A model generated the notes under the pieces. That model was given only the letters and a program-made list of their open reading frames with translations, was not told the origin of the DNA and made no database searches. A stretch of 64,000 bases of DNA from an uncultured Paracoccaceae bacterium (GTDB lineage: Bacteria > Pseudomonadota > Alphaproteobacteria > Rhodobacterales > Rhodobacteraceae). The DNA lies in contig CAJXSD010000005.1 of NCBI GenBank assembly GCA_913060475.1, forward strand, positions 1-64,000, given 5' to 3'. The position numbers and the translations under genes were made by a program. Positions 1 through 8,133 of this stretch are shown here, piece after piece (position 1 is the stretch's first letter; every line of letters begins with the position of its first letter).

Positions 1-735
1 ATCTGCGTTTACGGCTGTGCGCATTGCGTGACCAAAGGCCATGCGCAATTCCGTGCCAATGTTGAATTTGCAGATTTTCGATCCGCGCGCCAAGGATTGA
101 CGTTGCGCATAAGGAACCCCAGATCCGCCGTGGATGACCAAGGGCACATCGGTCACGGCCTCGATTGCGCGAATGCGCGCTTCGTCCAGACCTGCGTTTG
201 CGTCCTGTTGCAAATGCGTATTGCCCACGGAAATCGCCATGGCGTCAACGCCCGTCTCCCGCGCGAATTGCCCGGCCTCATCAGGGTCGGTGCCATTTGA
301 CGCCTCTCCACCATCATAGCCGACAAATCCGATTTCCCCCTCGCAAGACATCCCTGCGGCATGGGCCATCTCTGCAATCGCGGCGGTTTCGTCGATGTTT
401 TGGGCCAAGGGTTTGCGCGACCCGTCGAACATAAGTGATGTAAACCCGCTGTCGAGGGCGATTTTGCATTCTTCATAGGTGTACCCATGATCAAGATGGG
501 CCACCACCGGCACCGATGCCCCCTCGGCCAGATGGCGGAACATTTTTCCCAAAATGGGCAGAGGGGTGTGGGCGCGGCACGATGGCCCCGCCTGAAGGAT
601 CACGGGGCACCCTTCGGCCTCGGCTGCGGCGACATAGGCGCGCATATCCTCCCACCCAAGTGTCACCAAACCCGCGACGGCATAGCCACCGCGTAGGGCG
701 GGCTGCAAAACATCAGACAGCGTTGCAAGGGTCAT
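1..735 (-). CDS. Class II (ketose-bisphosphate) aldolase, C-terminus cut by window edge
   Basis: The reading frame starts at an ATG whose first bases overlap the iolB stop and runs off the left edge, giving about 245 residues. Class II zinc aldolase motifs are visible in order: HLDHG (zinc histidine and catalytic aspartate), MFDGS, EGEIG, HGGSG and KFNIGTELR. The family cleaves ketose 1-phosphates or bisphosphates to a C3 phosphate and an aldehyde. Translational coupling to iolB and iolC suggests the IolJ role (cleavage of 5-dehydro-2-deoxygluconate 6-phosphate), but a general fructose-bisphosphate aldolase cannot be excluded from sequence alone. It contrasts with the second iol locus in this window, where a DUF2090 aldolase domain is fused to the kinase. 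Confidence 0.85.
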   Translation of the reverse strand, partial: MTLATLSDVLQPALRGGYAVAGLVTLGWEDMRAYVAAAEAEGCPVILQAGPSCRAHTPLPILGKMFRHLAEGASVPVVAHLDHGYTYEECKIALDSGFTSLMFDGSRKPLAQNIDETAAIAEMAHAAGMSCEGEIGFVGYDGGEASNGTDPDEAGQFARETGVDAMAISVGNTHLQQDANAGLDEARIRAIEAVTDVPLVIHGGSGVPYAQRQSLARGSKICKFNIGTELRMAFGHAMRTAVNAD

Positions 736-1574
736 TTGAACTTGGCCACCATATCCATGATGCCGGGAATTGTGTGCAGTTGCTCTTCGTGTGTGGGTTG
801 GAAATACTGTTTCAACGATCGCTGGGACAGGCCGCCAAGGATGGTGAAATAATACATCTCATACCCCGGAAGCACACAGCACGGGTGATAGCCCTTGTCG
901 ATCATGACCGTTGAGCCGTCCATAATGTGATAGGCATCGCCTGGTTCGTTGTCTTCGCGTTGCAACATCTGCAGGCCAGAGCCGTAATTCGGTTTGAACC
1001 GGAAATTATATGTCTCATCATGGCGCGTTTCATCCGGCAAGCGATCTGTATCGTGTTTATGCGACGGAAAGCCAGACCATCCACCGGCCCCAACGGTATA
1101 GAGTTCCGAGACCAAAAGGCGGCCGACACGGTCATGATGGTTTGCCCCTAGGATGTGTTTGATCTTGCGATGGGTTTTTGTGTCATCTGATCCGTATTGC
1201 ACAAGGTCGATGCCATCGGCGCGCACATCAAATGGCTCTAGCACTTTGTCATATTTCGCGCCTGCGATGAACACTTCGGTTGCGTCGGACACACAGGTCA
1301 TGCGCACATGCGCCCCCGTTGGGACATAGACGCCCTCAGGCTCGCCGTCCCAGACATCGACGCCACGATTGCCAAGGCGCGGATAGGAGGCCCCCTCGAC
1401 GTCAACATCCACTGTGCCTGTCGCAGGTACAATGCATGTTTCATAGCCCGCGACTTGGTACTCAAAGGTTTCGCCTTTGGTGAGTTTGACAATGTTGAAA
1501 TAGTTCAAAGGAACCAGATCATGATCGACGTCAACAATCGGCTTGTTCTTATTGTCGTGAGGAGCAATGTGCAT
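732..1574 (-). CDS. iolB: 5-deoxy-glucuronate isomerase (IolB family)
   Basis: A 280-residue protein of the KduI/IolB double-cupin family, which isomerises 5-deoxy-D-glucuronate to 5-dehydro-2-deoxy-D-gluconate in myo-inositol breakdown. Cupin-type metal histidines are visible in the segments FPSHKHD and KGYHPC, and the C-terminal YEMYYF stretch is typical of IolB. It lies between iolC, 5 bp upstream, and the aldolase, with which it overlaps by 4 bp, so the three form one minus-strand operon. A second, only moderately similar IolB lies at 34795-35601. The two share the H-x-H-D and YHPC-type motifs but differ at the N-terminus, which suggests separate acquisition or old duplication rather than recent copying. 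Confidence 0.9.
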   Translation of the reverse strand: MHIAPHDNKNKPIVDVDHDLVPLNYFNIVKLTKGETFEYQVAGYETCIVPATGTVDVDVEGASYPRLGNRGVDVWDGEPEGVYVPTGAHVRMTCVSDATEVFIAGAKYDKVLEPFDVRADGIDLVQYGSDDTKTHRKIKHILGANHHDRVGRLLVSELYTVGAGGWSGFPSHKHDTDRLPDETRHDETYNFRFKPNYGSGLQMLQREDNEPGDAYHIMDGSTVMIDKGYHPCCVLPGYEMYYFTILGGLSQRSLKQYFQPTHEEQLHTIPGIMDMVAKFK

Positions 1575-1579
1575 AGGTT

Positions 1580-2563
1580 TTATCCTTGTTGAGGGCCCAT
1601 ATGAGAGGCGAGGAATTCATCAAGTTGTTCAGTGGTTGGCATCGCAGGCGCGCATCCCGGGTTGGATACCACGATAGAGGCGCAAGCCGAGCCGCGTAGA
1701 ATAGATGATCTGAGGTCGTGACCCGTGGCGAGAGAGGCGAGCATGCCCGCCATAAAGCTATCTCCGGCGCCGACGGGTTTGATGGCATCAACCGGATAGA
1801 TCCCTGTGTGAATTTCTTGGCCTTGGTAAAAGGTGATCGCGCCTTTTTCGCCCATCTTATAGACAACAAGCCGCGATCCATCCTGTGCAAGCGCGCGGGC
1901 CTTGGCCAGCCCTTTGTCCAGACCGCCGGCCATAAAGCCGAATTCTTCGTCATTGCCCACGATCACATCGCTTGCCTCGCCCGCGCGCGACAGCACATCG
2001 GCGGCCACTTTGGCAGAGGGCCAACTATAGGGGCGGTAATCAATGTCAAAGATGATAGGCAGGCCTGCGGCTTTGGCGTTTTCAAAGGCGCGAAATGTGG
2101 CAGAGCGGGAAGGTTCCGAGGCAAACACCGTCCCTGCGGTGATCAATGCGGTAAAGTCCCCATAGGCGACATGGTCCATATCCTCGGGTGTGACTTGGAA
2201 ATCCACTGCACCGTTGCGGTAGATGACGTTTTGGAAATCCTCAATGCGGCTTTCATAAATTGCAAGGGATGTGCGAAATTCACCGCCCAGCGTTTTGACG
2301 TAATCGGTTCCAACGCCATAATGGTGCAAACGGTTCACGGCAAACCGGCCCACTGCATCATCAGAGACCGAGGTCACAAGGCTGGCTTGTGCCCCGAGTT
2401 TCACCAAACCTGCGCAGATATTGGCAGAAGAGCCGCCAAGATCGGCATGAAACGTCGCGGCGTCTTCGCTTTTGGTGTTGATGGGATCTGCGAACATATC
2501 CATTCCGGCACGCCCGAAGACGATGAATTTTTTTCCTTTGATCCCGTCCATCACTGCGGTCAT
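1580..2563 (-). CDS. iolC: 5-dehydro-2-deoxygluconokinase, PfkB family, single domain
   Basis: A 327-residue PfkB/ribokinase-fold sugar kinase. The N-terminal LGGSSANIC segment (substrate and dimer lid region) and the C-terminal VGAGDSFMAGM motif (anion hole and catalytic aspartate) are intact. With iolB and an aldolase downstream, the likely reaction is ATP-dependent phosphorylation of 5-dehydro-2-deoxygluconate. Its length is that of a lone kinase, unlike the 637-residue kinase-DUF2090 fusion at 31017-32930. An AAAGGTG stretch about 10 bases before the ATG can serve as ribosome site. The palindromic operator at 2638-2655 lies 75 bp upstream and is shared with the divergent dehydrogenase gene. 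Confidence 0.87.
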   Translation of the reverse strand: MTAVMDGIKGKKFIVFGRAGMDMFADPINTKSEDAATFHADLGGSSANICAGLVKLGAQASLVTSVSDDAVGRFAVNRLHHYGVGTDYVKTLGGEFRTSLAIYESRIEDFQNVIYRNGAVDFQVTPEDMDHVAYGDFTALITAGTVFASEPSRSATFRAFENAKAAGLPIIFDIDYRPYSWPSAKVAADVLSRAGEASDVIVGNDEEFGFMAGGLDKGLAKARALAQDGSRLVVYKMGEKGAITFYQGQEIHTGIYPVDAIKPVGAGDSFMAGMLASLATGHDLRSSILRGSACASIVVSNPGCAPAMPTTEQLDEFLASHMGPQQG

Positions 2564-2637
2564 GGTCTACGCACCTTTAGATATGAATAAGCCGAAATGA
2601 TTGTGGCTTGTGCAATTTCGAATCTCAGGATACAAAT

Positions 2638-2655
2638 TTTGCAACCGGTTGCAAA
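2638..2655. promoter_or_regulatory. Perfect 18-bp LacI-type operator
   Basis: TTTGCAACCGGTTGCAAA is a perfect palindrome with the central CG step typical of LacI/GalR operators. It sits between the divergent starts of iolC (2563, minus) and a Gfo/Idh/MocA gene (2677, plus). A one-mismatch copy lies in front of the LacI gene at 6000-6017, which points to that regulator as the binder. Confidence 0.85.
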
Positions 2656-2676
2656 CACTTTTAACAGGGGCGTCAC

Positions 2677-3774
2677 ATGCGCGAGATTGGAATAGGGATA
2701 CTTGGTGGCGGCTATATGGGCAAAGCACATGCTGTTGCGATGTCCGCGGTGGGGGCCGTGTTCAATACAGCGCTCAGGCCTCGGCTTGAAATGGTCTGTG
2801 CCTCAAGTGACGAAAGTGCAGAGCGCTACCGCATGGCCTATGGCTTTGCGCGGGCAACATCGGATTGGCGCGTTCTCGTGAATGATCCCAAGGTTGAGGC
2901 GATCATTATCGCGCTGCCGCCTTTGTATCATAGAGAAATTGCCGAGGCGGCCTTTGCCTTGGGCAAGCCCGTGTTTTGCGAAAAGCCACTTGGTGGCTCG
3001 TTTGAGGATGCGATGGCTATGACCCAAGCGGCGCAGGCATCGGGTGTTCCGAATATGATTGGGTTCAACTATATCCGCACGCCCGCAAGCCAATTTGCCC
3101 GCCAATTGATTGCCAATGGTGAGATTGGGGATGTGACGTGGTTCCGCGGGGAACATACCGAAGATTTCTATGCGGACCCCAATGAGCCGGCAACATGGCG
3201 GGCCGTGGGAACGGCGAATGGGACAATGGGGGATCTAGCGCCTCATATGATCAATGCAGCGCTGGCCCTGATCGGACCTATTCGCTCGGTCATGGGGGAT
3301 GTGGAAACCGTGATCCGCGACCGCGATGGGGGGACCGTTACCAATGACGATCATGCCCAGATTATGTGCCGTTTTGACAGCGGTGTGATGGGGCATATGT
3401 ATTTTAGCCGCGTAAGCACAGGCCGTAAAATGGGCTATGCCTATGAGGTCATAGGAACAAAAGGTGCGATCCGCTTTGACCAAGAGGATCAAAATGCCAT
3501 ATGGGTTTACAAAATGGACGATCCGATTGAGATCCGCGGGTTCCGCAAAATCCTGACCGGCCCACAGCATCCCGATTACGAGGTGTTCTGCCAAGGGCCG
3601 GGACATGGAACAGGGTATCAAGATCAGATCATCATCGAGGCGCGTGATTTCCTACAGGCAATTGAAACGGGCGCGCCGGTTTGGCCAACGTTCCAAGATG
3701 GGCTAGAGGTGTCCAAAGTGGTTTATGCGGCGCTGCGCTCGGCACAGGAAAAATCATGGGTGAGTGTGGCTTAG
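2677..3774 (+). CDS. Gfo/Idh/MocA family oxidoreductase
   Basis: A 365-residue NAD(P)-dependent dehydrogenase. The Rossmann motif GILGGGYMGKAH is at the N-terminus, the family CEKP loop near residue 107 and the C-terminal alpha/beta domain follow. These enzymes oxidise ring or chain hydroxyls of inositols, sugars and related compounds. An AGGGG ribosome site precedes the ATG and the LacI operator lies 21 bp upstream, so control by the LacI protein is likely. A second family member starts 39 bp after its stop, suggesting two oxidation or epimerisation steps feeding the divergent iolCB-aldolase operon. The exact substrate cannot be read from sequence; an inositol isomer is the best guess. Confidence 0.85.
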   Translation: MREIGIGILGGGYMGKAHAVAMSAVGAVFNTALRPRLEMVCASSDESAERYRMAYGFARATSDWRVLVNDPKVEAIIIALPPLYHREIAEAAFALGKPVFCEKPLGGSFEDAMAMTQAAQASGVPNMIGFNYIRTPASQFARQLIANGEIGDVTWFRGEHTEDFYADPNEPATWRAVGTANGTMGDLAPHMINAALALIGPIRSVMGDVETVIRDRDGGTVTNDDHAQIMCRFDSGVMGHMYFSRVSTGRKMGYAYEVIGTKGAIRFDQEDQNAIWVYKMDDPIEIRGFRKILTGPQHPDYEVFCQGPGHGTGYQDQIIIEARDFLQAIETGAPVWPTFQDGLEVSKVVYAALRSAQEKSWVSVA

Positions 3775-3813
3775 TCCACGTTAAAAAGAACGCATCAAGG
3801 ATAAGAGGCAAAG

Positions 3814-4947
3814 ATGACAAAGTTGAAATGGGGTATGATCGGCGGCGGCGAAGGCAGCCAAATCGGCCCAGCCCATCGTTTGGGGGCGCAAGCAGATGGG
3901 TTGTTTGAATTTGCGGCGGGGGCTTTGGATCACCGCCCTGATGTGGGGCGCGACTATGCGATGCGTTTGGGGATCGCGGCGGATCGGGCCTATGGCGATT
4001 GGCAAGAGATGCTGGCCGGAGAGCGGGATCGAGACGACCGTATTGATTTGGTGACGGTTGCCACGCCAAATGCGACGCATTTTGAGATCACCAAATCCTT
4101 TCTTGAGGCGGGGTTCAATGTGCTTTGTGAAAAGCCGATGACCATGACCGTAGACGAGGGCGAAGAGATTGTGCGCATTGCCGAGAAATCGGGCAAGATT
4201 TGCGCGGTAAACTATTGCTATTCTGCCTATCCAATGGTGCGCCAAGCGCGGGCAATGGTTGAAAATGGCGAATTGGGTCAGGTGCGGTTGGTTGTGACAA
4301 ATTTCAGCCACGGCCATCATGGCGATGCCACTGATGCGGACAATCCTCGGGTGCGCTGGCGATATGACCCCGCCATGGCGGGCATTTCGGGCCAGTTTGC
4401 CGATTGCGGGATCCATGCGCTGCATATGGCCAGTTTCATTTGCCAAGACGATGTGACACAGCTGTCGGCGGATTTTGCATCGACCATTTCCAGCCGCGTG
4501 CTTGAGGATGACGCGATGGTCAATTTCCGCATGTCCCAAGGGACCGTGGGGCGGTTGTGGACATCGTCCGTTGCGATTGGGCGCCAGCATGGGTTTGATA
4601 TTCAGGTCTTTGGGGAAACAGGCGGTTTGCGCTGGGCGTCAGAACAGCCCAACCAGCTGATCTATACCCCTGTGGGCGGACGCACCCAAATCATCGAAAA
4701 GGGCGAAGGCGGCCTGCATGATGACGCCATGCGCCTGTCGCGTGTGGCCATCGCCCACCCCGAAGGGTTCCCCTTGGCGGTGGCAAATATCTATTGCGAT
4801 TTGGCAGACGCGATTTCTGGTCTGGCGCGTCCTGCGCTGCCCAATGCGGTGGATGGGCTGCGATCCATGGCGGCGGTATCGGCGGCGGTTGCCTCGGCTA
4901 AACAATCGGGCGCATGGCTGGATGCCCGCCCGCCGATGTTCCGCTAG
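3814..4947 (+). CDS. Gfo/Idh/MocA family oxidoreductase
   Basis: A 377-residue dehydrogenase with the N-terminal MIGGGEGSQIG nucleotide-binding loop and a CEKPMTM loop near residue 108. The GGGEGSQIG variant belongs to the Gfo/Idh subgroup with a glutamate in the glycine loop, unlike its upstream neighbour. It is cotranscribed with the 2677-3774 gene and converges on the LacI gene, whose stop lies only 8 bp away. Acting as a pair, the two enzymes could interconvert inositol stereoisomers through a keto intermediate, as scyllo- and myo-inositol dehydrogenases do. That role is inference from pairing and context. Confidence 0.84.
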   Translation: MTKLKWGMIGGGEGSQIGPAHRLGAQADGLFEFAAGALDHRPDVGRDYAMRLGIAADRAYGDWQEMLAGERDRDDRIDLVTVATPNATHFEITKSFLEAGFNVLCEKPMTMTVDEGEEIVRIAEKSGKICAVNYCYSAYPMVRQARAMVENGELGQVRLVVTNFSHGHHGDATDADNPRVRWRYDPAMAGISGQFADCGIHALHMASFICQDDVTQLSADFASTISSRVLEDDAMVNFRMSQGTVGRLWTSSVAIGRQHGFDIQVFGETGGLRWASEQPNQLIYTPVGGRTQIIEKGEGGLHDDAMRLSRVAIAHPEGFPLAVANIYCDLADAISGLARPALPNAVDGLRSMAAVSAAVASAKQSGAWLDARPPMFR

Positions 4948-4954
4948 GGCACGA

Positions 4955-5956
4955 TCACCGAACGCGCGGCGCCAATGTTGCGCGTTCCACCACGCGACAG
5001 GGGAACAACCGTGCCTCGGGCATGCGATCTGGATCAGACAGCAGGGTTTCGACCACCTGAACGGATGTTTCGATGATTTCGCTGATGGGTTGGTGAATGG
5101 TGGTCAGATCCACCAATTCCCAGCCCGCCATTTCCATATCATTCAATCCAATCACACCAATATCACGGCCAATCTGCAACCCATGGTCCCGAATGGCCGA
5201 CAGTGCCCCGATCGACAACACATCGTCCCCACAGAAATAGGCTTGCGCACGATCCCCAGATAACAGCCGCTGCATTTCGGCACGTCCCGCATCAAACGAA
5301 TAGGCGGCCGAAAACGAATGTGTTATGGTTACTTGCGGATGGTTTCCTATTTCCTGAGAAAATCCCAAAAAACGGTCCTGCGCCGATGTCGCCGTTTTCG
5401 GGCCGCCCATATAGGCCACCGACCGATATCCGCGCGCCACCAATTCGCGTGCGGCCATGCGCCCGCATTCGACGTTATCAATGCCCACAACATGGACCTG
5501 CGTTTCTGCCGATGGTCGCCCAAAGGTATGAACAACCGGCACCCCCGCGTTGTGAAATGCCTCGGCAAAGCTGAGCGGCAGGGTAGACGAGGCCACAATG
5601 ACCGCATCCACCGAATATTGCCGCAACATGCGCACCGAATTGGACGGGTCGGTTTCATTGGACAGGTTGACAATCAGTGGCCGCAGCCCGCGATTCTGCA
5701 GCGCACGGGTAAATTTATCAAACACTTGCAAAAATATGGGGTTGTGAAAGTTGTTGGACACCAATCCAATCAGTTTGGTCCGTCCCGTCGTCAAGGACGA
5801 GGCCAGGGCGTTCGGGCTGTACCCCAGTTCCTGGGCCGCGCGTTCCACGCGTTCGCGCATTTTGGGCGATACGGATGCACCGGCGGTAAATGTGCGCGAC
5901 ACGGCCGATCGCGATACGCCCGCCAGCTGTGCAACGTCTTGTAATGTGACGGCCAT
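4955..5956 (-). CDS. LacI family transcriptional regulator
   Basis: A 333-residue repressor. The N-terminal helix-turn-helix and hinge are clear (MAVTLQDVAQLAGVSRSAVSR, then SPNALASSL near residue 50), followed by a periplasmic-binding-protein-like effector domain with the usual GLVSNNF and PVVHTFGRP segments. It faces the dehydrogenase pair convergently. Operators with the TTGCAAC half-site stand in its own promoter and in the iolC/dehydrogenase promoter, so it probably represses both operons and itself. The effector is likely an inositol or a pathway intermediate. Confidence 0.9.
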   Translation of the reverse strand: MAVTLQDVAQLAGVSRSAVSRTFTAGASVSPKMRERVERAAQELGYSPNALASSLTTGRTKLIGLVSNNFHNPIFLQVFDKFTRALQNRGLRPLIVNLSNETDPSNSVRMLRQYSVDAVIVASSTLPLSFAEAFHNAGVPVVHTFGRPSAETQVHVVGIDNVECGRMAARELVARGYRSVAYMGGPKTATSAQDRFLGFSQEIGNHPQVTITHSFSAAYSFDAGRAEMQRLLSGDRAQAYFCGDDVLSIGALSAIRDHGLQIGRDIGVIGLNDMEMAGWELVDLTTIHQPISEIIETSVQVVETLLSDPDRMPEARLFPCRVVERATLAPRVR

Positions 5957-5987
5957 GGCCTGTCCTTTGCTTGTGTTCGATCAATGT

Positions 5988-6026
5988 GTTGCAACGATTT
6001 TTGCAACGGGTTGCAAAATTTGCAAC
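5988..6026. promoter_or_regulatory. Operator array in front of the LacI gene
   Basis: The core TTTGCAACGGGTTGCAAA at 6000-6017 differs by one base from the perfect palindrome at 2638-2655. Extra half-sites flank it: GTTGCAAC at 5988-5995 and TTGCAAC at 6020-6026. The core ends 44 bp before the LacI start codon, which suggests autoregulation. Confidence 0.82.
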
Positions 6027-6149
6027 ACCTCATTGGTGTGGGGATGCAAAATATCGGATAGCGTAGGACATGTGCCAATATGAATTCGATCTGGCAAATG
6101 TGGGGGCGGTCGGGTAAGGCAGGGGGGCAGGACACAGGACTGGGCCTAG

Positions 6150-6854
6150 ATGACATATACTCGATACGCGATTTATTTTGTGCCCCATCGCACCGATCTG
6201 GCCCGATTTGGCGCGGGTTGGTTGGGCTGGGATATCAACACCGGCCTGCGCATACCCTTGGAACACCACCCTGTCACAGTAGGTGGGTGTGATTTTGATC
6301 ATGCTGCGCTGACCGAACGTCCCCGCAAATACGGGTTTCACGCAACGCTGCGCGCGCCGTTTGCCTTGGGCGAGGGGTGTGATTACGAACACCTGGTGCA
6401 CAGCGTGACCGAGGTCGCCAAACGCCATAAACCGTTCGACTTAGCGCTGAAATTGTCAATGTTGGGGCGTTTTTTCGCGCTGGTCCCCGATGCGCCATCT
6501 GCGGCGTTACAGGGATTGGCCGCGGATTTGGTCACAGACCTTGACGCCCTGCGTCAACCGCTTGGCGATCAGGAACTGGCGCGGCGGCGCAGATCGCGTC
6601 TGACCCCTGCGCAGGATGCATTGTTGATCCGTTGGGGCTATCCGTATGTTTTGGATGAATTTCGGTTTCATATGACGCTGACGGGTCCGGTTCCCAAACC
6701 TGTGCAACCTGCGGTCGCGCAGACCTTGGGCGATGCCGTGGCCCCGATTTTGGCCAAGCCGCAGCGCATCAGCCATCTGTGTATCGCGGGCGAGGCGGAT
6801 GATGGATATTTCCACAGCCTGCAACAGATTGCATTAACGGGTGAAATGGGTTGA
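6150..6854 (+). CDS. DUF1045 protein, 2H phosphoesterase superfamily
   Basis: A 234-residue protein carrying the two H-x-T/S-type motifs of the 2H phosphoesterase fold: GFHATLR near residue 55 and FHMTLTG near residue 173. DUF1045 members are usually found in C-P lyase phosphonate operons, where a phosphodiesterase opens a ribosyl cyclic phosphate. No phn gene is seen here, so this copy is an orphan. The proximity to an inositol locus invites the idea of an inositol cyclic phosphate substrate, but nothing in the sequence proves it. It precedes two Lin0512 genes in the same direction with a 65-bp gap. Confidence 0.75.
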   Translation: MTYTRYAIYFVPHRTDLARFGAGWLGWDINTGLRIPLEHHPVTVGGCDFDHAALTERPRKYGFHATLRAPFALGEGCDYEHLVHSVTEVAKRHKPFDLALKLSMLGRFFALVPDAPSAALQGLAADLVTDLDALRQPLGDQELARRRRSRLTPAQDALLIRWGYPYVLDEFRFHMTLTGPVPKPVQPAVAQTLGDAVAPILAKPQRISHLCIAGEADDGYFHSLQQIALTGEMG

Positions 6855-6919
6855 TTTCGCGGGGCCAAGGGCGCAAAGATGCGCCAAAGTCGCAGCCATA
6901 CAATCACAAGGATGTTGCA

Positions 6920-7285
6920 ATGACCATATATCCAATGTTGCTGGAACTGGGCACGGGTACGGCCCTGCGGTCCGGCAGTTATACCAAGGCGGCCCAACGC
7001 GCGGTGCAAAACGCATTGTGGCACAATTCCATTTCCCTGGCCGAGGTGTTCGGCGCGCAAAAATCGGATATGATCGTGGATGTCGAAATCGCTTGCGCTC
7101 GGCCCGATGCGGTGGATTTGGCGGCTGTGCGTGCCGAATTCCCCTATGGCACGATATCAGCGCGGGCTGTGGCAGGGGGATTGGACATTCCCAAACCTGA
7201 TGCCCCAGAGGCCGCGCCAACCATTATCGCCCATGCCGCGATTAAAGTGTCGTTGAACATCACAGCCAAGGGGGACGCTGCATGA
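6920..7285 (+). CDS. Lin0512 family protein, first tandem copy
   Basis: A 121-residue protein whose start is chosen at the ATG behind CAAGG (6907-6911). It matches the small Lin0512 family, recognisable from the N-terminal LELGTGTALRSGSYTKAAQRAVQ segment and the mid-protein HNSISL. Function is not established for the family. Its stop overlaps the start of a second family member by 4 bp, so the two proteins are translationally coupled and may form a heteromer. Confidence 0.75.
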   Translation: MTIYPMLLELGTGTALRSGSYTKAAQRAVQNALWHNSISLAEVFGAQKSDMIVDVEIACARPDAVDLAAVRAEFPYGTISARAVAGGLDIPKPDAPEAAPTIIAHAAIKVSLNITAKGDAA

Positions 7286-7653
7286 AACGGTTGATTTTGG
7301 AAATCGGATCAGGCAGCGATTTATACGGCATGGATTATACCAAGGCGGCCCTGCGTGCGCTGGACAATGCCCTGCGGCACAGTTCAATCACGCTGTTTCG
7401 ATCCTTAGATATTGATCATTCTGTCATGCAGGTCCATGTCACCATTGGCGTTCAGGACCCCGATCAGGTTGATAGTGATGCGATCCGCGCTGCGATCCCG
7501 CGGGGCACGCCAAATGTGGATGTGGTCTTTGGCGGACAAAACATTGAAACGCAGGCGGCGGGGGATCCGGTGACCACGGTTGTGGCCACCTGTGCGGTGC
7601 AGGCCTATGTGCCCTATCTGGGGGACCGCTATGATATTGTGGCGGGTGATTAG
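7282..7653 (+). CDS. Lin0512 family protein, second tandem copy
   Basis: A 123-residue paralogue of the preceding gene. The shared pattern is visible by eye: LEIGSGSDLYGMDYTKAALRALDNAL followed by HSSITLFR, against LELGTGTALRSGSYTKAAQRAVQNAL and HNSISL in the first copy. The ATG overlaps the upstream stop, so coupling is expected. Function is unknown; the conserved glycine and lysine residues of the N-terminal loop suggest a shared ligand or a subunit interface. trmL follows 18 bp downstream. Confidence 0.75.
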   Translation: MKRLILEIGSGSDLYGMDYTKAALRALDNALRHSSITLFRSLDIDHSVMQVHVTIGVQDPDQVDSDAIRAAIPRGTPNVDVVFGGQNIETQAAGDPVTTVVATCAVQAYVPYLGDRYDIVAGD

Positions 7654-7671
7654 GGGCGGGGCGAGTGTAAT

Positions 7672-8133
7672 ATGAAAATCGTTCTGGTCCATCCCGAAAT
7701 TCCGCAAAATACGGGATCCATTGGGCGCACCTGTGTGGCATTGGGCGTCGAATTGATCCTGATCAAACCCTATGGGTTCAAGATTGACGCAAACACCGTG
7801 TCGCGGGCGGGCACGCGGTATTGGCAATTTGTGAATTTGTCGGAATACGACAGTTGGGCCGATTTCATGGATCAGCGTGCGCCGGGTCGTGACCAGCTCT
7901 ATTTTTTCGAAGAGCATGGCCGCGAGAGTTTTTACACACCAGATTATCACCGCGACGCATATTTGGTGTTTGGCCGTGAAAGCACGGGGTTGCCGCGCGA
8001 CATTTTGGACGATTACGCAGATCGGACCTATCACATGCCCATGCCCAGTGGACAGGTCAAATCCCTAAACCTGTCCAATGCGGCAACGGCGGTGGTCTAT
8101 CAGGCCAAGCGCGCCGAATTTATGGGCGGCTAG
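7672..8133 (+). CDS. trmL: tRNA (cytidine/uridine-34-2'-O)-methyltransferase TrmL
   Basis: A 153-residue SPOUT methyltransferase, the usual length for TrmL. The N-terminal HPEIPQNTGSIGRTC motif, the middle FGRESTGLP loop and the C-terminal MPSGQVKSLNLSNAAT knot motif are complete, so the S-adenosylmethionine site is intact. The enzyme methylates the ribose of the wobble base of some tRNA-Leu species. It ends in overlap with the convergent dioxygenase gene. Confidence 0.93.
   Translation: MKIVLVHPEIPQNTGSIGRTCVALGVELILIKPYGFKIDANTVSRAGTRYWQFVNLSEYDSWADFMDQRAPGRDQLYFFEEHGRESFYTPDYHRDAYLVFGRESTGLPRDILDDYADRTYHMPMPSGQVKSLNLSNAATAVVYQAKRAEFMGG

Noticed and set aside
1718-2590. A 290-codon open frame antisense to iolC
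   Set aside because: The minus-strand kinase has intact PfkB motifs; the antisense frame shows none and lacks a ribosome site.
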